Below the pieces are notes generated by a model, which did no database searches, was not told where the DNA came from, and was given only the letters and a program-made list of their open reading frames with translations. 64,000 nt of DNA from Burhinus oedicnemus (Eukaryota; Chordata; Aves; Charadriiformes; Burhinidae): assembly GCA_008921705.1 (NCBI GenBank), contig VFFE01008422.1, positions 2,361,263 to 2,425,262 of the forward strand, written 5' to 3'. Positions 14,933 through 24,000 of this stretch are shown here, piece after piece. A program made the position numbers and the translations under genes. Numbering within the stretch: the first letter of the stretch is position 1; the number at the start of each line of letters is the position of its first letter.

Positions 14933-15305
14933 ATTACTGGAGTTAGGGGAACTGGTACTGTGTGCCAAATCACAAAGGTTAATCTGTGGCTTCTGAGCAA
15001 AAAACGCGTGACATATTTGCTTTGCAGTTAAAAATCACCATGAAAATATCTTAGGTTTTGATGCTTTAAACACTCGGACCTGGCGCTTACTGGACAATAG
15101 TTTATGGTCTTTTTGTTCAAATGCCCGTCTTAATCCTAATAAAAGACAACACACCCCCACAATAAGTGTACTCCGCACAGATCCAGTGCTCCCTGAAGCA
15201 AAGATCACTAATATCCCACAGTACCCAGTCTCTGCTGTGGCACAGACTGGAATTTCAGAAGTAATTGCAGATTTAGAAAAATGACAAATTGCTCTAGTCA
15301 CCAGG
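14933..15305 (+). pseudogene. ERV protease C-terminal half plus start of reverse transcriptase
   Basis: 14933-15028 reads as a protease segment that is homologous to a second copy at about 17016-17099, roughly three quarters identical over 84 nt by hand alignment; it then meets a stop. In another frame, from about 15031, the reading continues with an ILGFDAL-type segment, like the conserved LLGRD-type helix near the C-terminus of retroviral proteases. A proline-rich linker follows, then a segment resembling the N-terminus of RT, ending at a stop at about 15285. None of the catalytic RT motifs are reached. The frame then runs into the gag-like ATG at 15306, so the join between RT and gag looks like a rearrangement. 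Truncated at both ends. Confidence 0.65.
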
Positions 15306-16809
15306 ATGGCAAGCAAAATCACCAAATGCATTCAAAAACATGGTATCCAACCAAATCCCACCTTACCAGAGGACTGGGCTTATAATAATTGGCATAACTG
15401 GGAAGTTAAGTGATGCTAGAGGTGCAACCAAAGATGGAAAGGATAAAAGTATAATTTGTAAAATTTTGAGCATGTGCCTAGAAGCTGCCTGTCAGGAAAG
15501 ATTAAAACTTTCTCAAAAAATACAGGACTTACAACGACGAGATAGAGGGCTGCAAATCCACTGAGCTGTTTTTATCAATTAAAATAGAACAACAGAAAAA
15601 ACAACTTAGAACAGCACAATTAAAACACCAAAAACTTGGAGAACGTGTTGAAATGATGTTACTGCAATCACCAAACCCCCCTGACATAGTTCAAATTAAT
15701 TCTGTCTCCTGAAGACAGGGATGGTAATATCTAGGGTGCTTCAAATAATAATGACTTGGACAAAGATAATTCCTATCATCCACCTGAGTCTCCCCCATTC
15801 CCAATCAGACCAATTATTAAATCAGAAGTAACTACAGGACCTCGAGGCAGTAAAAGACATAAAACTACCCAAACAACTGCATTTGATCTGATTCAGATGG
15901 CTAATTTGCAAGATCGCCACGGCTGTAAACCTGGAGAAAATGAAATAGAATATCTATGGAAAGTGTTTCTAACCGGGGGAGCTAGAATCTTGCTGTATGG
16001 TGAGGAAACCAATGGCTATTGGGGTCCCAGTGTCTTTAAATGCTGGCCCCAAACCCCTAGAAGATTCTAACTCACTAACCAGCAAAGCAGCATATTGGGC
16101 TGCTGGTATGGATGTCTTAGAAAGGGGAGAACCCCTATTAAAACCTATCAGATCTATGACTGAACTCTCCACAACTTTTACAAAGTCTGCCTGTATTCAG
16201 GCCATGCATGAACGCAACTCTACTGATGCCCCTGTCTCAGCACCTGTAACTTCTGCTATGCTTAAACCCTTAATAAAAGGTGCCTCTGCCGTGCTCAAAC
16301 CTTTCCTTATTGCAAAAAGACATGGAATCCAGAGGAACTTAAATCTTTATGAATTAATGAATTTAATACAGACTATTAAAGAGGATGAAGAGGAAGATGA
16401 GACAGATCGCAAGGAGGCCCCCACCTGGGCAATGTTCATACATAAAATTATCAATCACATGTGAGAAATGGGATGGGATGAAATTCCCAGTGAAATGAAA
16501 AATACAGGTTGTGCTGTTAGGCAAATTTGGCAATCACATCAAAATAGCTCCCAAGAACCAAAACTCTCTGACTGGCAATTAAAGGGCCAGGAGTGGAGAA
16601 ACGGGTTATGAAAACAAGCATTGTCGCTAGGAATTCCTAGAGCTACAATTCAGAGACAGCTTACTGGCATCATTCTGCGTCTAATTCAAGCATTCCAGAA
16701 ACGAAACCATCCACACACTCCAAGTCCTCCATCACCACCTCCTAGAGAGAAAATTAACGCTTTCTTCCCTTATAGAGATCAGTTACAATACATAAAAACA
16801 AAGAACTAA
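15306..16809 (+). pseudogene. ERV gag relic (matrix to capsid-like), frame-shifted
   Basis: The likely original start is ATG 15306, which opens 35 codons rich in Trp and Asn before a stop at 15411. The reading then jumps frame to a Lys-rich part ending at 15564, and again to a Gln/Lys-rich coiled-coil-like part (15563-15712). It resumes at about 15756-16030 with a segment containing YLWKVFLTGG and GYWGPSVF, which I take as a conserved block of avian ERV Gag, and changes frame once more at about 16030-16060. The last frame continues to 16809 through in-frame stops at 16462 and about 16609, with an acidic run (Glu/Asp) at about 16384-16425. A Pro-rich end (16710-16745) is present but no CCHC nucleocapsid motif. 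Role in an intact virus: the structural polyprotein. At least four frame breaks. Confidence 0.7.
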
Positions 16810-16859
16810 TAGTGCCTGGATGGTGATTGGGCCTGCCTGTCTAGCAAGTAGAAACTTAT

Positions 16860-17111
16860 CAAAGGCTAAATGAGAATGACCCTTACATTTTAATTCCAGT
16901 TGGTCCTCGAAAGCAATTAACAAAATTTTTAATTGATACTGCAGTGGAAATTTTAATTGCTACACAACAGGATGCTGACAAGCTAGGCATATGACCTGGA
17001 CAGCAAAAAGTTAAAATTACTGGAGTTATGGGAACTTGTGCTGTGTGCCAAACTGCAAAAGCTAATTTATGGCTCCCTGGGGAAAAGCATATGACATATC
17101 CTGCTGCATAA
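16860..17111 (+). pseudogene. ERV aspartic protease relic, N-terminal part
   Basis: The frame reads through a segment of the type leading to a retroviral protease active site. Where the family has Asp-Thr-Gly, this copy has Asp-Thr-Ala, within LIDTA at about 16930-16945. A flap-like region with ITGVMGT follows at 17016-17036. One in-frame stop lies at about 16992-16994 and the reading ends at TAA 17109-17111. The C-terminal helix segment is missing here but is found upstream in the other protease piece (14933-15305), so each copy holds a different part with a shared overlap. It starts about 60 nt after the gag relic and stops about 60 nt before the env leader ORF. Dead by both the active-site change and the stop. 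Confidence 0.65.
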
Positions 17112-17148
17112 AAGGGGTAATCTGTCCAACCTTCCCCACTGAGACAGT

Positions 17149-17170
17149 TCTTTCTTTTTTCTTTAACAGA
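17149..17170 (+). promoter_or_regulatory. Probable splice acceptor of the env mRNA
   Basis: A run of T and C ends in TTTAACAG, with AG at 17168-17169, and the first ATG of the leader ORF follows 2 nt downstream at 17172. Env of retroviruses is normally expressed from a spliced RNA whose acceptor lies just upstream, so position and composition both fit. No donor could be placed because the 5' end of the provirus is missing. Confidence 0.5.
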
Positions 17171-17171
17171 A

Positions 17172-17348
17172 ATGATGAACTCCACCAATGATATCGTGGG
17201 AACGAACAATCTCTCCAACGATCCCACTAATAGCACAGTGGAAGCAATCCTTACCTTCAACATCCACATCTTCACAGCATTGTGCCTACTCCTTCTCTCC
17301 CTCACTGCATTTATCTGCTGGGACGTACATCAACGACAACAACAATGA
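17172..17348 (+). CDS. 58-codon leader ORF with one membrane segment, upstream of env
   Basis: This small frame starts with two Met codons (17172, 17175) and encodes 58 residues without a stop. The N-terminal third is Asn/Thr/Ser-rich with two N-X-T sequons (residues 3 and 20). One hydrophobic segment covers about residues 32-50 (IFTALCLLLLSLTAFICW), then comes a short hydrophilic Gln-rich tail. Its TGA stop (17346-17348) overlaps an ATG (17348) as TGATG; that ATG lies just before the env signal-peptide region. It follows the acceptor-like tract by 2 nt. I read it as an env leader or accessory peptide of the provirus, comparable only in position to leader peptides of other retroviruses. It is the only intact frame of this element, but short enough to be open by chance. 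Not recognised as a named family. Confidence 0.4.
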   Translation: MMNSTNDIVGTNNLSNDPTNSTVEAILTFNIHIFTALCLLLLSLTAFICWDVHQRQQQ

Positions 17349-18540
17349 TGTGTATAGGCCCCTGCCCACTCTCTGTCTCTCTGTACTCGTTGGAATAAGT
17401 ATGCTTACAATGGCCCATGCACAAGATCCATGGTACCATGCACTACTAAGCTACACTGGAAGTCTTGGAACACCACAAAGCAAGGCAAGCCTAAATCTTT
17501 CCACTTTAGTCTTACGTGGGAAGAAAGTATACACAAAAGAGGAATGGGCTTGGGACGACTCTCATCGAATGGCTCAACTCCAAACCATTCCAGGGGAGAA
17601 AATACAAATTGAGTGCTAGGTAATCAATGGATCCACGTACCATAAGGCAATTGAAATTAAAATATTTTATACTGACTTTTCCATACTGGAAAACTGATTG
17701 TTATAAAATAAAAGAACCAAATTTAGATTACTGGTATAATTTCACCTTTACCAAACCTGTGGTTGCATTTTGTATTTGGGGCAATAAAAACACAGATCTA
17801 CTATTTGATTTTACAATTGACACACATAATATATGGAACTCATGCACAACAGGATGGCCATGGGTCCATGCTGTATGTATGGTCCAGGCTGTAATGTATA
17901 CATACCCAACACTTACCCTGCTGAATCTCTAAATTTGTTTGTAGTAGTGTTACACAATAATTTTGTCTTCTCTAAACAAAAATGGATTATAAAAGATGAA
18001 GATAAAGATTGGCAAATTCCATGTCTAAAAGGGACAAGTGGAGACACCATTTCAATAAGATGCCAAATTGAAAACCATACTGAATGTACAACAGCTCTAC
18101 ACATTACTGTAGAATATACTAGAAATAAACTCACACATGATTTTGATCACACAAATGTTTGTCCTTATGGACACAAATGTTGGTATACCTTTACCATATC
18201 CCACTCGGTACTCGTAATGTGTTTGTGGGCCGACTTTGATTTCCATACCAGTTTGGCCTTCCAGGTTAAAATCGAAATTCAACAACAATCTTTGACAACT
18301 AGGCCTCCTATTAAACTGTCTCCTCACATTTGTAACACAGGCCCTTATATAATTAAAAATACAGAACAACACCAGGTTCTCTTTAACCCCAGTTGGGCCC
18401 TAAAAAGAGTGGAACTACCGCTGCACGTTAATGTGTCAGCAATTACACCAGACTATTCTCCCTTTTTGGGAGTTGCTCACACTGGCTGGCTAGCATGGCT
18501 ACATGGATGATCTTTTAACAATAAGCAATCCCGACGCATA
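17349..18540 (+). pseudogene. ERV env relic, surface subunit
   Basis: A signal-peptide-like hydrophobic stretch (about 17365-17418, ending MAHA) precedes the mature-like start at about 17422. The frame runs to a stop at 17617, switches frame at about 17640, and switches back at about 17840-17880 before running to a stop at 18508. Four N-glycosylation sequons are visible (NLS, NFT, NHT, NVS), with many Cys and Trp residues, as expected of an extracellular retroviral subunit. The C-terminal part contains HTGWLAWLHG. After the stop, the same frame has a short basic patch (about 18530-18538) where a proprotein cleavage site would be expected, again followed by a stop. No intact envelope can be made from this copy. 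Confidence 0.7.
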
Positions 18541-19825
18541 TGACAGGACGCCACCGGGTTATTTGAGACAGGATTAGGAGTACTGAATAGCATAGATGCT
18601 GAAGTCCTAATGAACAAACTAACTGCTACTACTGACGACTTAACTGAACTGGAATGCCTACTAAAGTGATCTTTATTCGCCTTGGGGGCAAATCAATGCC
18701 TCCTATTTTTTTACCTCATTAGGAATGAACTGAAGAAAATTATCATCAATTAATTGTAAAAGCCCTCAGAGCAACCCAAGGTAATACCTCTCTTGCCTTG
18801 AGTTGTATCCAAGCACCACTGTGGATATAGTCTATAGTAGCAGCCATTATTAGAAAAGGAGAACACTACCCACTGAGATTCATAAATTAATTTGGAACAA
18901 TGTTTCAGAATTTGAAAAGGAGTTTCAGTCACAGTGGCAATTAATGAACTTCATTTATCACACAGAAAGTGATAAGATTGTCACCTTCATCCTCACAATA
19001 CACTATGCTTCAGTGTACATTATATACCCCATCATTGCATTAGAACTGAATCACAATGGAAACGTACTCTGTCCCTTAAAGTGTAGACTGTGAGCCCATC
19101 AAAAAGAGGAAAAGTGGCAAACAATTGATGTAAATGCATGCGCTGTGAGAGAACAACAAGGTTTCATTTGCGGAAGTGACACTCTTGAAGCTCAAGACAT
19201 CTGTTTAGACATGGAACAAAACATCTGCCACTTTGAGATCCATCCAAATGAAATTCCTGAAACTGTAGTCATATACATTGGAAAAGGATGTGCCGGCATG
19301 CGAACATTGTGTGACTCTATTGATAGATGATCTTGTTTATAACATAACCAATCAACTCAAGTTATGTATATTCAACTTTTCCTGGTTGTGATTTTAATTT
19401 CTCTGTACCATGATGATTTCTTTTTTGTTTATGTGCTATATCGCGAGCTACAACCCACACCTATCAGAATGAATCTAACTGTATGCAAACAATTCCTTCA
19501 CCACCCTGATTTAATCAACCTCCTAAAACAAGCATGAGAAACTGGAAAAAACACTCTTATCACGGTCCACCAAGATGTTAAAAAAATATAGCAAGTGTTA
19601 AGAAGAGTCAAAGGACATGGAGAACACCGATGGTGTGAAGTCCTGTTTGGATGGTCTCCAACGGCAACTGGAATACTAAACCTGGTGTTGCACCCTATCA
19701 TGATATTACTGTGTGCTGTTATATTATACTTGCTGTTAAATATTGTTTTATACGTTGCAGTTTGGAGGATGGCTAAACAAATTGCATTTCTGCAAAAATT
19801 TCCCTGCGTATATAATGTCACTTAA
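18541..19825 (+). pseudogene. ERV env relic, transmembrane subunit
   Basis: Just after the degraded cleavage region comes a Gly/Leu-rich segment of fusion-peptide type (about 18550-18590) and a leucine-spaced segment of heptad character, broken by a stop at about 18667. The middle (about 18670-19140) is heavily mutated in all frames. A Cys-rich ectodomain piece is readable at 19145-19330 (five Cys). The C-terminal piece (19595-19825) has a Trp-containing pre-membrane segment, one long hydrophobic anchor (about 19673-19766) and a short cytoplasmic tail ending at TAA 19823. Family and class are uncertain by eye; the layout of fusion segment, helix, Cys loop, anchor and tail is that of a retroviral TM protein. 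Confidence 0.7.
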
Positions 19826-20368
19826 CCACATTTAATGAAACCCTGAGAAACTAGCCAAACATAATTTCCCTGAAATTATAATCGGATTGTGGCATTCCCT
19901 GTTTATAGGCATAGAGGCAAGAGGCAACCACACTGCCATACTATGGACGAGATAAATTGACATTAGTCACAGGGCTAATTGTGGTGGTGCAACCACCCCC
20001 TCTCCAGGCCACTCAGTACTTCGCATGATTTCCCTCCCAGCCTCGGCCACAATACAGTGGACCAGAACGTAACATAATGGTCTAGGGTGAAAGAAAGAAA
20101 AGGTGGAGAGCAATAGACCAAAACACAATAGTGTGCCTGGTCCCCATGGCTCCTACCATTTGAAGATAATAACCATAATCGATCACTCCTGACAACATAT
20201 GGATCATGGCCACAGAGTTGGGGGCAGGGGCTGTGGGGTGTGGTACCAGGACCTCAAGACCTATCCAGTTCTGGGCTTGCACAACCAGTGGAAAGTACCA
20301 GAATATTCCATTGACCAAGCTGGGCTGGAATGGGAAAGTACCTCATGAAAGTCAATTATTGTGGATGC

Positions 20369-20376
20369 TATAAGTA
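20369..20376 (+). promoter_or_regulatory. TATA-like box in the presumed 3' LTR
   Basis: TATAAGTA lies about 260 bp downstream of the polypurine stretch and about 545 bp after env. The location is reasonable for a retroviral U3 promoter, but no upstream boundary or polyadenylation signal was found to support the assignment. Confidence 0.25.
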
Positions 20377-20767
20377 GCGATTCTAGTGAAGGCCCTTTGA
20401 CCTCTTCTGGATTGCAGCGGGCTGTGGCCAGTATCTCACCTGAGGTGGTACGACACTCCGGCTGACACCTTGAGTACTAGAAGGCCAGGGTGAGAGAATC
20501 CCTCTCGAACCTCAACTACTGCCCATTGAGGAACACCGATGCATCTTGAGTGTATACCCTAAATTCGAGAAAGGGAATATTTGACTATAGGCTAGCCTCT
20601 CTTCCATCCACCTCTCCACCTATATGTTTGTGACATACACATTAGCTTTATGGATGTGGATGTTCTTCCATCTGTCCATGCACATGTAGGACTTTAAAGC
20701 GATACCTATCAGCTCTTTAGAGTTGTCTGCTGTTAAAAAATTCCTGATTCTAGCGATCAGAGACCTC

Positions 20768-20800
20768 TGTGTGTGTGTGTGTGCGTGCGCACGTGCACGC
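20768..20800. repeat. TG/GC alternating microsatellite
   Basis: About eight TG units run into GCGTGCGCACGTGCACGC, nearly all alternating purine-pyrimidine and therefore Z-DNA prone. It lies within the presumed LTR-derived tail of the provirus, so it may have grown from a TG-rich part of it. Confidence 0.75.
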
Positions 20801-21060
20801 TTATATGCTTTGCTTATGTGTATATGTATTGAGATCTGTGGTTTTGCCCATATGTATACGTGTTGATTTGGGATATCTTACAGTAAGTCAGTGTGAATCT
20901 TGTCATCTTTGAATCTGTGATTAAGTTGCTGTTCAAGTATTTTGTTCACTCACTTTGTAAACCTCTAAATTGGTTAATGATTAAGTGCTGCTAAAATTCA
21001 ACCTCTTGATCTGCCTTAAACCATTAATAAGTTTTGAATAGCTGCTAAATTATAACCATG

Positions 21061-24000
21061 TCAAATATTTCCATGGGTGACAGTGTGAAGATGAAAATAC
21101 AGAAAAAAAGAAAAATTAAAACCCCCAAACTTCCCCTTCCTTAGGCCCAGATAAAGAAGTGCCTGCCATAAAAAGAGGGAAAAAACCTTAAAACCAAGTG
21201 ATCATATTTGCGCCTGATGCTGAACTGAAGAACAGCAAGAGTAGGGGTTTCTACTTCATTCTTGTAGAGCTGTCATTCATTTTGTGGACAATTGGAAATC
21301 CCCAGCAGTCTGTTGAAAACACAAACCTTGATCCTGTACTAAAACAAAGGCCGGTTATGGAACATTTTAAAAAATGTCCATTACGGATTATTCGGTTGCA
21401 CAAGTTTGTCTTTTCGTAAGAATTTATCTCATGACACAGTACTTTAAGAACTGCATTAATCTGGGTTTTAGCTGTGAGCTCCTTCTACTTGCAAGTATAA
21501 GTATAGGGGTGGTAATTTGCTTCTGCAACTAATATGCTCCTGTTTTGCATTTTCAATTGCTGTGAAGTGTAATCAAGACTAGAAGCTATTATGAGGTTAA
21601 AAGCCAGCAAAATAAGAATGGGGAAATGTCTGTAAATCCTGTGCCCTTACCCTGGAGAAGTTAAAGGAGTTCTCTGCTTCCGCCTGTTGGTAAGATAAAA
21701 ACCCAAGAACTCAGCCATGAAGCTACCCTGCCTGCATACTCATCTACAGAAGTGCTTAGAAAGCAAAAAACCTCCTAGTTGGCCATGACACAGTTGCTGA
21801 AGATCTTTCTTTCACATCCTCAGTCCCTTCCTGAGGAGGATCCCACAAAGTGGAAGCATCACCCACAGCAAAAGAGCTGGGTTAACCCTGGTGATGGCCC
21901 TCATTGCCTAGTGGCAATAGCTCCTTTAGTTTGTGGAGCCTTGTGACAAGAGTAAGCGCTGCTTCAATCACAGGTATGAAGCTATGAGAAAAAGTGACTA
22001 GTGCTGCGTACCTGCATAAGGGTCTCTTCCATGTCAGGAGCGACAAACTTTGCCAAAATCCATAGGATGGAGAAAACTAGCACAAGCCACAGTTATTGCT
22101 CACAGTGATGAGTCTCCTAAGTCCCTTTGATTTTCAAATTCTTTCCCAAAACAGTGAAAATAACATTAAGATACATTGTGTTAATGTATTTTTAATAACC
22201 AATATTGCCTTTTATCCAAGGTTCTTACTTATTCCTTACTCTGCCCTCTTGCCCATCCTCAAAATGCAAAACGCCTACACTTTACTACCCTCCTTAACCA
22301 GTTGTTACACAAAAGCAACACACACTCAGTCCCCCAGAAATTAGTGGGAATTTGGTTGTTCCAGGCCAGTTTGAGCACCACTTTAGTGTGCAACTGCCAT
22401 GTCATCCCTGAGAGGATGTCAAGGGTTTCCTTTGCCTGTGTCCATCTTCCAGACCTCCTCTTTGATGTAACAAATATTTTTGCTCTGCAGAGCATGTCTC
22501 ACTTTTATGAGTATCATCATCCTCTACAGGACCAAATATGCTCATTTACTTCAGGGAGAAGGAAACAGTCAAGAGGAGGTAAGGTAAAGCATGTTGCATT
22601 GTTGATCCAACAATTTCTATTTTCTTACACATTGAAATCAATGTCTGTGTCCTCTCTTAACAGTGTTTCAAGCCACTGTCCTTTAACTGTCTATTTTAAG
22701 ATACTCAAAATGCAAACATGCATGGTCAATCAATCAGCAAGCTCAGTTAAAGACAAAAAAACCCCTTTCAACTATGACAGTTAAAATGGTAAGTAGTTAC
22801 AAATTTCTGAGATTTAGCAGGGATATTAGCTGCTCAGTTAAACTGGTAGTCCTTTTTAGCCTGCATTCTTTAAGAAATTGTTGATAGTTCTTCAGTTTTC
22901 TGCAATTGACAGTGGTGTTTTCGGTTACAGCCCTCAGGCTTACCACTTTCCTGAGCAACTCTGTCTTTACCAAGTGCCTCACTGAATCTTACTTTTCTAT
23001 TAAAAAATGTTTAGTCTGCTCTTCCCTTTCAATCTATTCTCCATTTTCTTCTCACCTCTTTATATTTTTCCAAGTTATTAAAAACGCTTCTGCTGCTTTT
23101 TGACCTTACATATTTCCCCTGCCCATGTCTTCTTTCACTTCCTTTCAAGTGGTACTCATCTGTTCATCTTGAAATTTTTTTCCTCTAAACACTTTCTTTT
23201 TCCTTTCTATCATTCATCTTTCTGTACAATAAAACATTGTTTAAAATTAAATACTTCATGAAGTGCAAAGCTGACGAACCCCTATCCATAGTTTTTAACC
23301 AGGTTTTGACTTTTATGACAATAGTAAAAAGTTTTAGTCTTCCTCCCATCAAGTCAGAGACAAAATTAACAATCATATTTTCCACTAGACTCTCAAGCTA
23401 CACAGTTCACATAGAAATTCCAAGCATTTTTTTCTCCTCTTCCTCCACAGTTCATTGCTAATTTTACCCTAAAATTTCAGCATGCAATTTCTAATGAGTT
23501 CCTATTCCATTATACAAGAATTATATAAATTGAAGAACTAGTAATAAATGTAGGAGAAATAAGAAACAAGATTGCTATAGTAGGGTACTATTCAGCACTC
23601 TGGATAATGGAGAGGACTATAACAACTTCATTTAGGCAAATACAAGGCTCACTACTATTGTGCAAGTACTGTTTTTCTCTTTATTAAGAACACTTGCATA
23701 CTTTGCCTTCACTACCTAGAACATCAACTATGTTTTGGTGACCTATTCTTTCCCTTTGGCCCTACTGCTACAATATGGCACATTTTCTAGCAGACATCTG
23801 ACTTTTGCCATAAAACCATTCAGTCATTTCTGAAAAGATCAGGAAAGGGTCGTTATATGGTAAGAACTCAGACTCAGCTTGAGCTGAACTCATGGCCAAA
23901 AGAAAAGTGTGTACAGCCTGTTATCTCTCTTAGGCATGTTAAAATCCTACAAATTATTATATCTTTCTCTCACATGACATTTAATGCTGTCTTGTTTTGT

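Larger units (their letters stand above)
14933..21060 (+). mobile_element. Degenerate, rearranged endogenous retrovirus
   Basis: Retroviral coding relics run in one orientation: protease C-terminal half and RT start, then gag, then a protease N-terminal part, then env, followed by a non-coding tail that may contain an LTR. The left edge is abrupt inside protease, with no upstream LTR found. The right edge is a guess, placed where LTR-like sequence gives way to ordinary AT-rich DNA. Every long frame carries stops and frame shifts, so the provirus is dead as coding DNA. RNase H, integrase and most of RT are not seen, nor are CCHC zinc knuckles. I consider it an avian ERV from the general look of gag, protease and env, but cannot place it in a class by eye. 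Confidence 0.85.
19826..21060 (+). other. Non-coding 3' tail of the provirus, probable LTR-derived
   Basis: No coding frame. A polypurine-rich stretch at about 20084-20110 could be a decayed plus-strand primer tract, and TATAAGTA at 20369-20376 could be a promoter TATA box, which together would suit a U3-R-U5 order. I could not find clean TG...CA ends, a target duplication, or a matching upstream LTR, so the LTR boundaries are not defined. A TG microsatellite sits at about 20768-20800. The right limit is an estimate. Confidence 0.35.

Noticed and set aside
22302..22784. 160-codon + strand ORF
   Set aside because: No domain recognised, overlaps a frame on the other strand of similar quality, and no sign of an exon edge.
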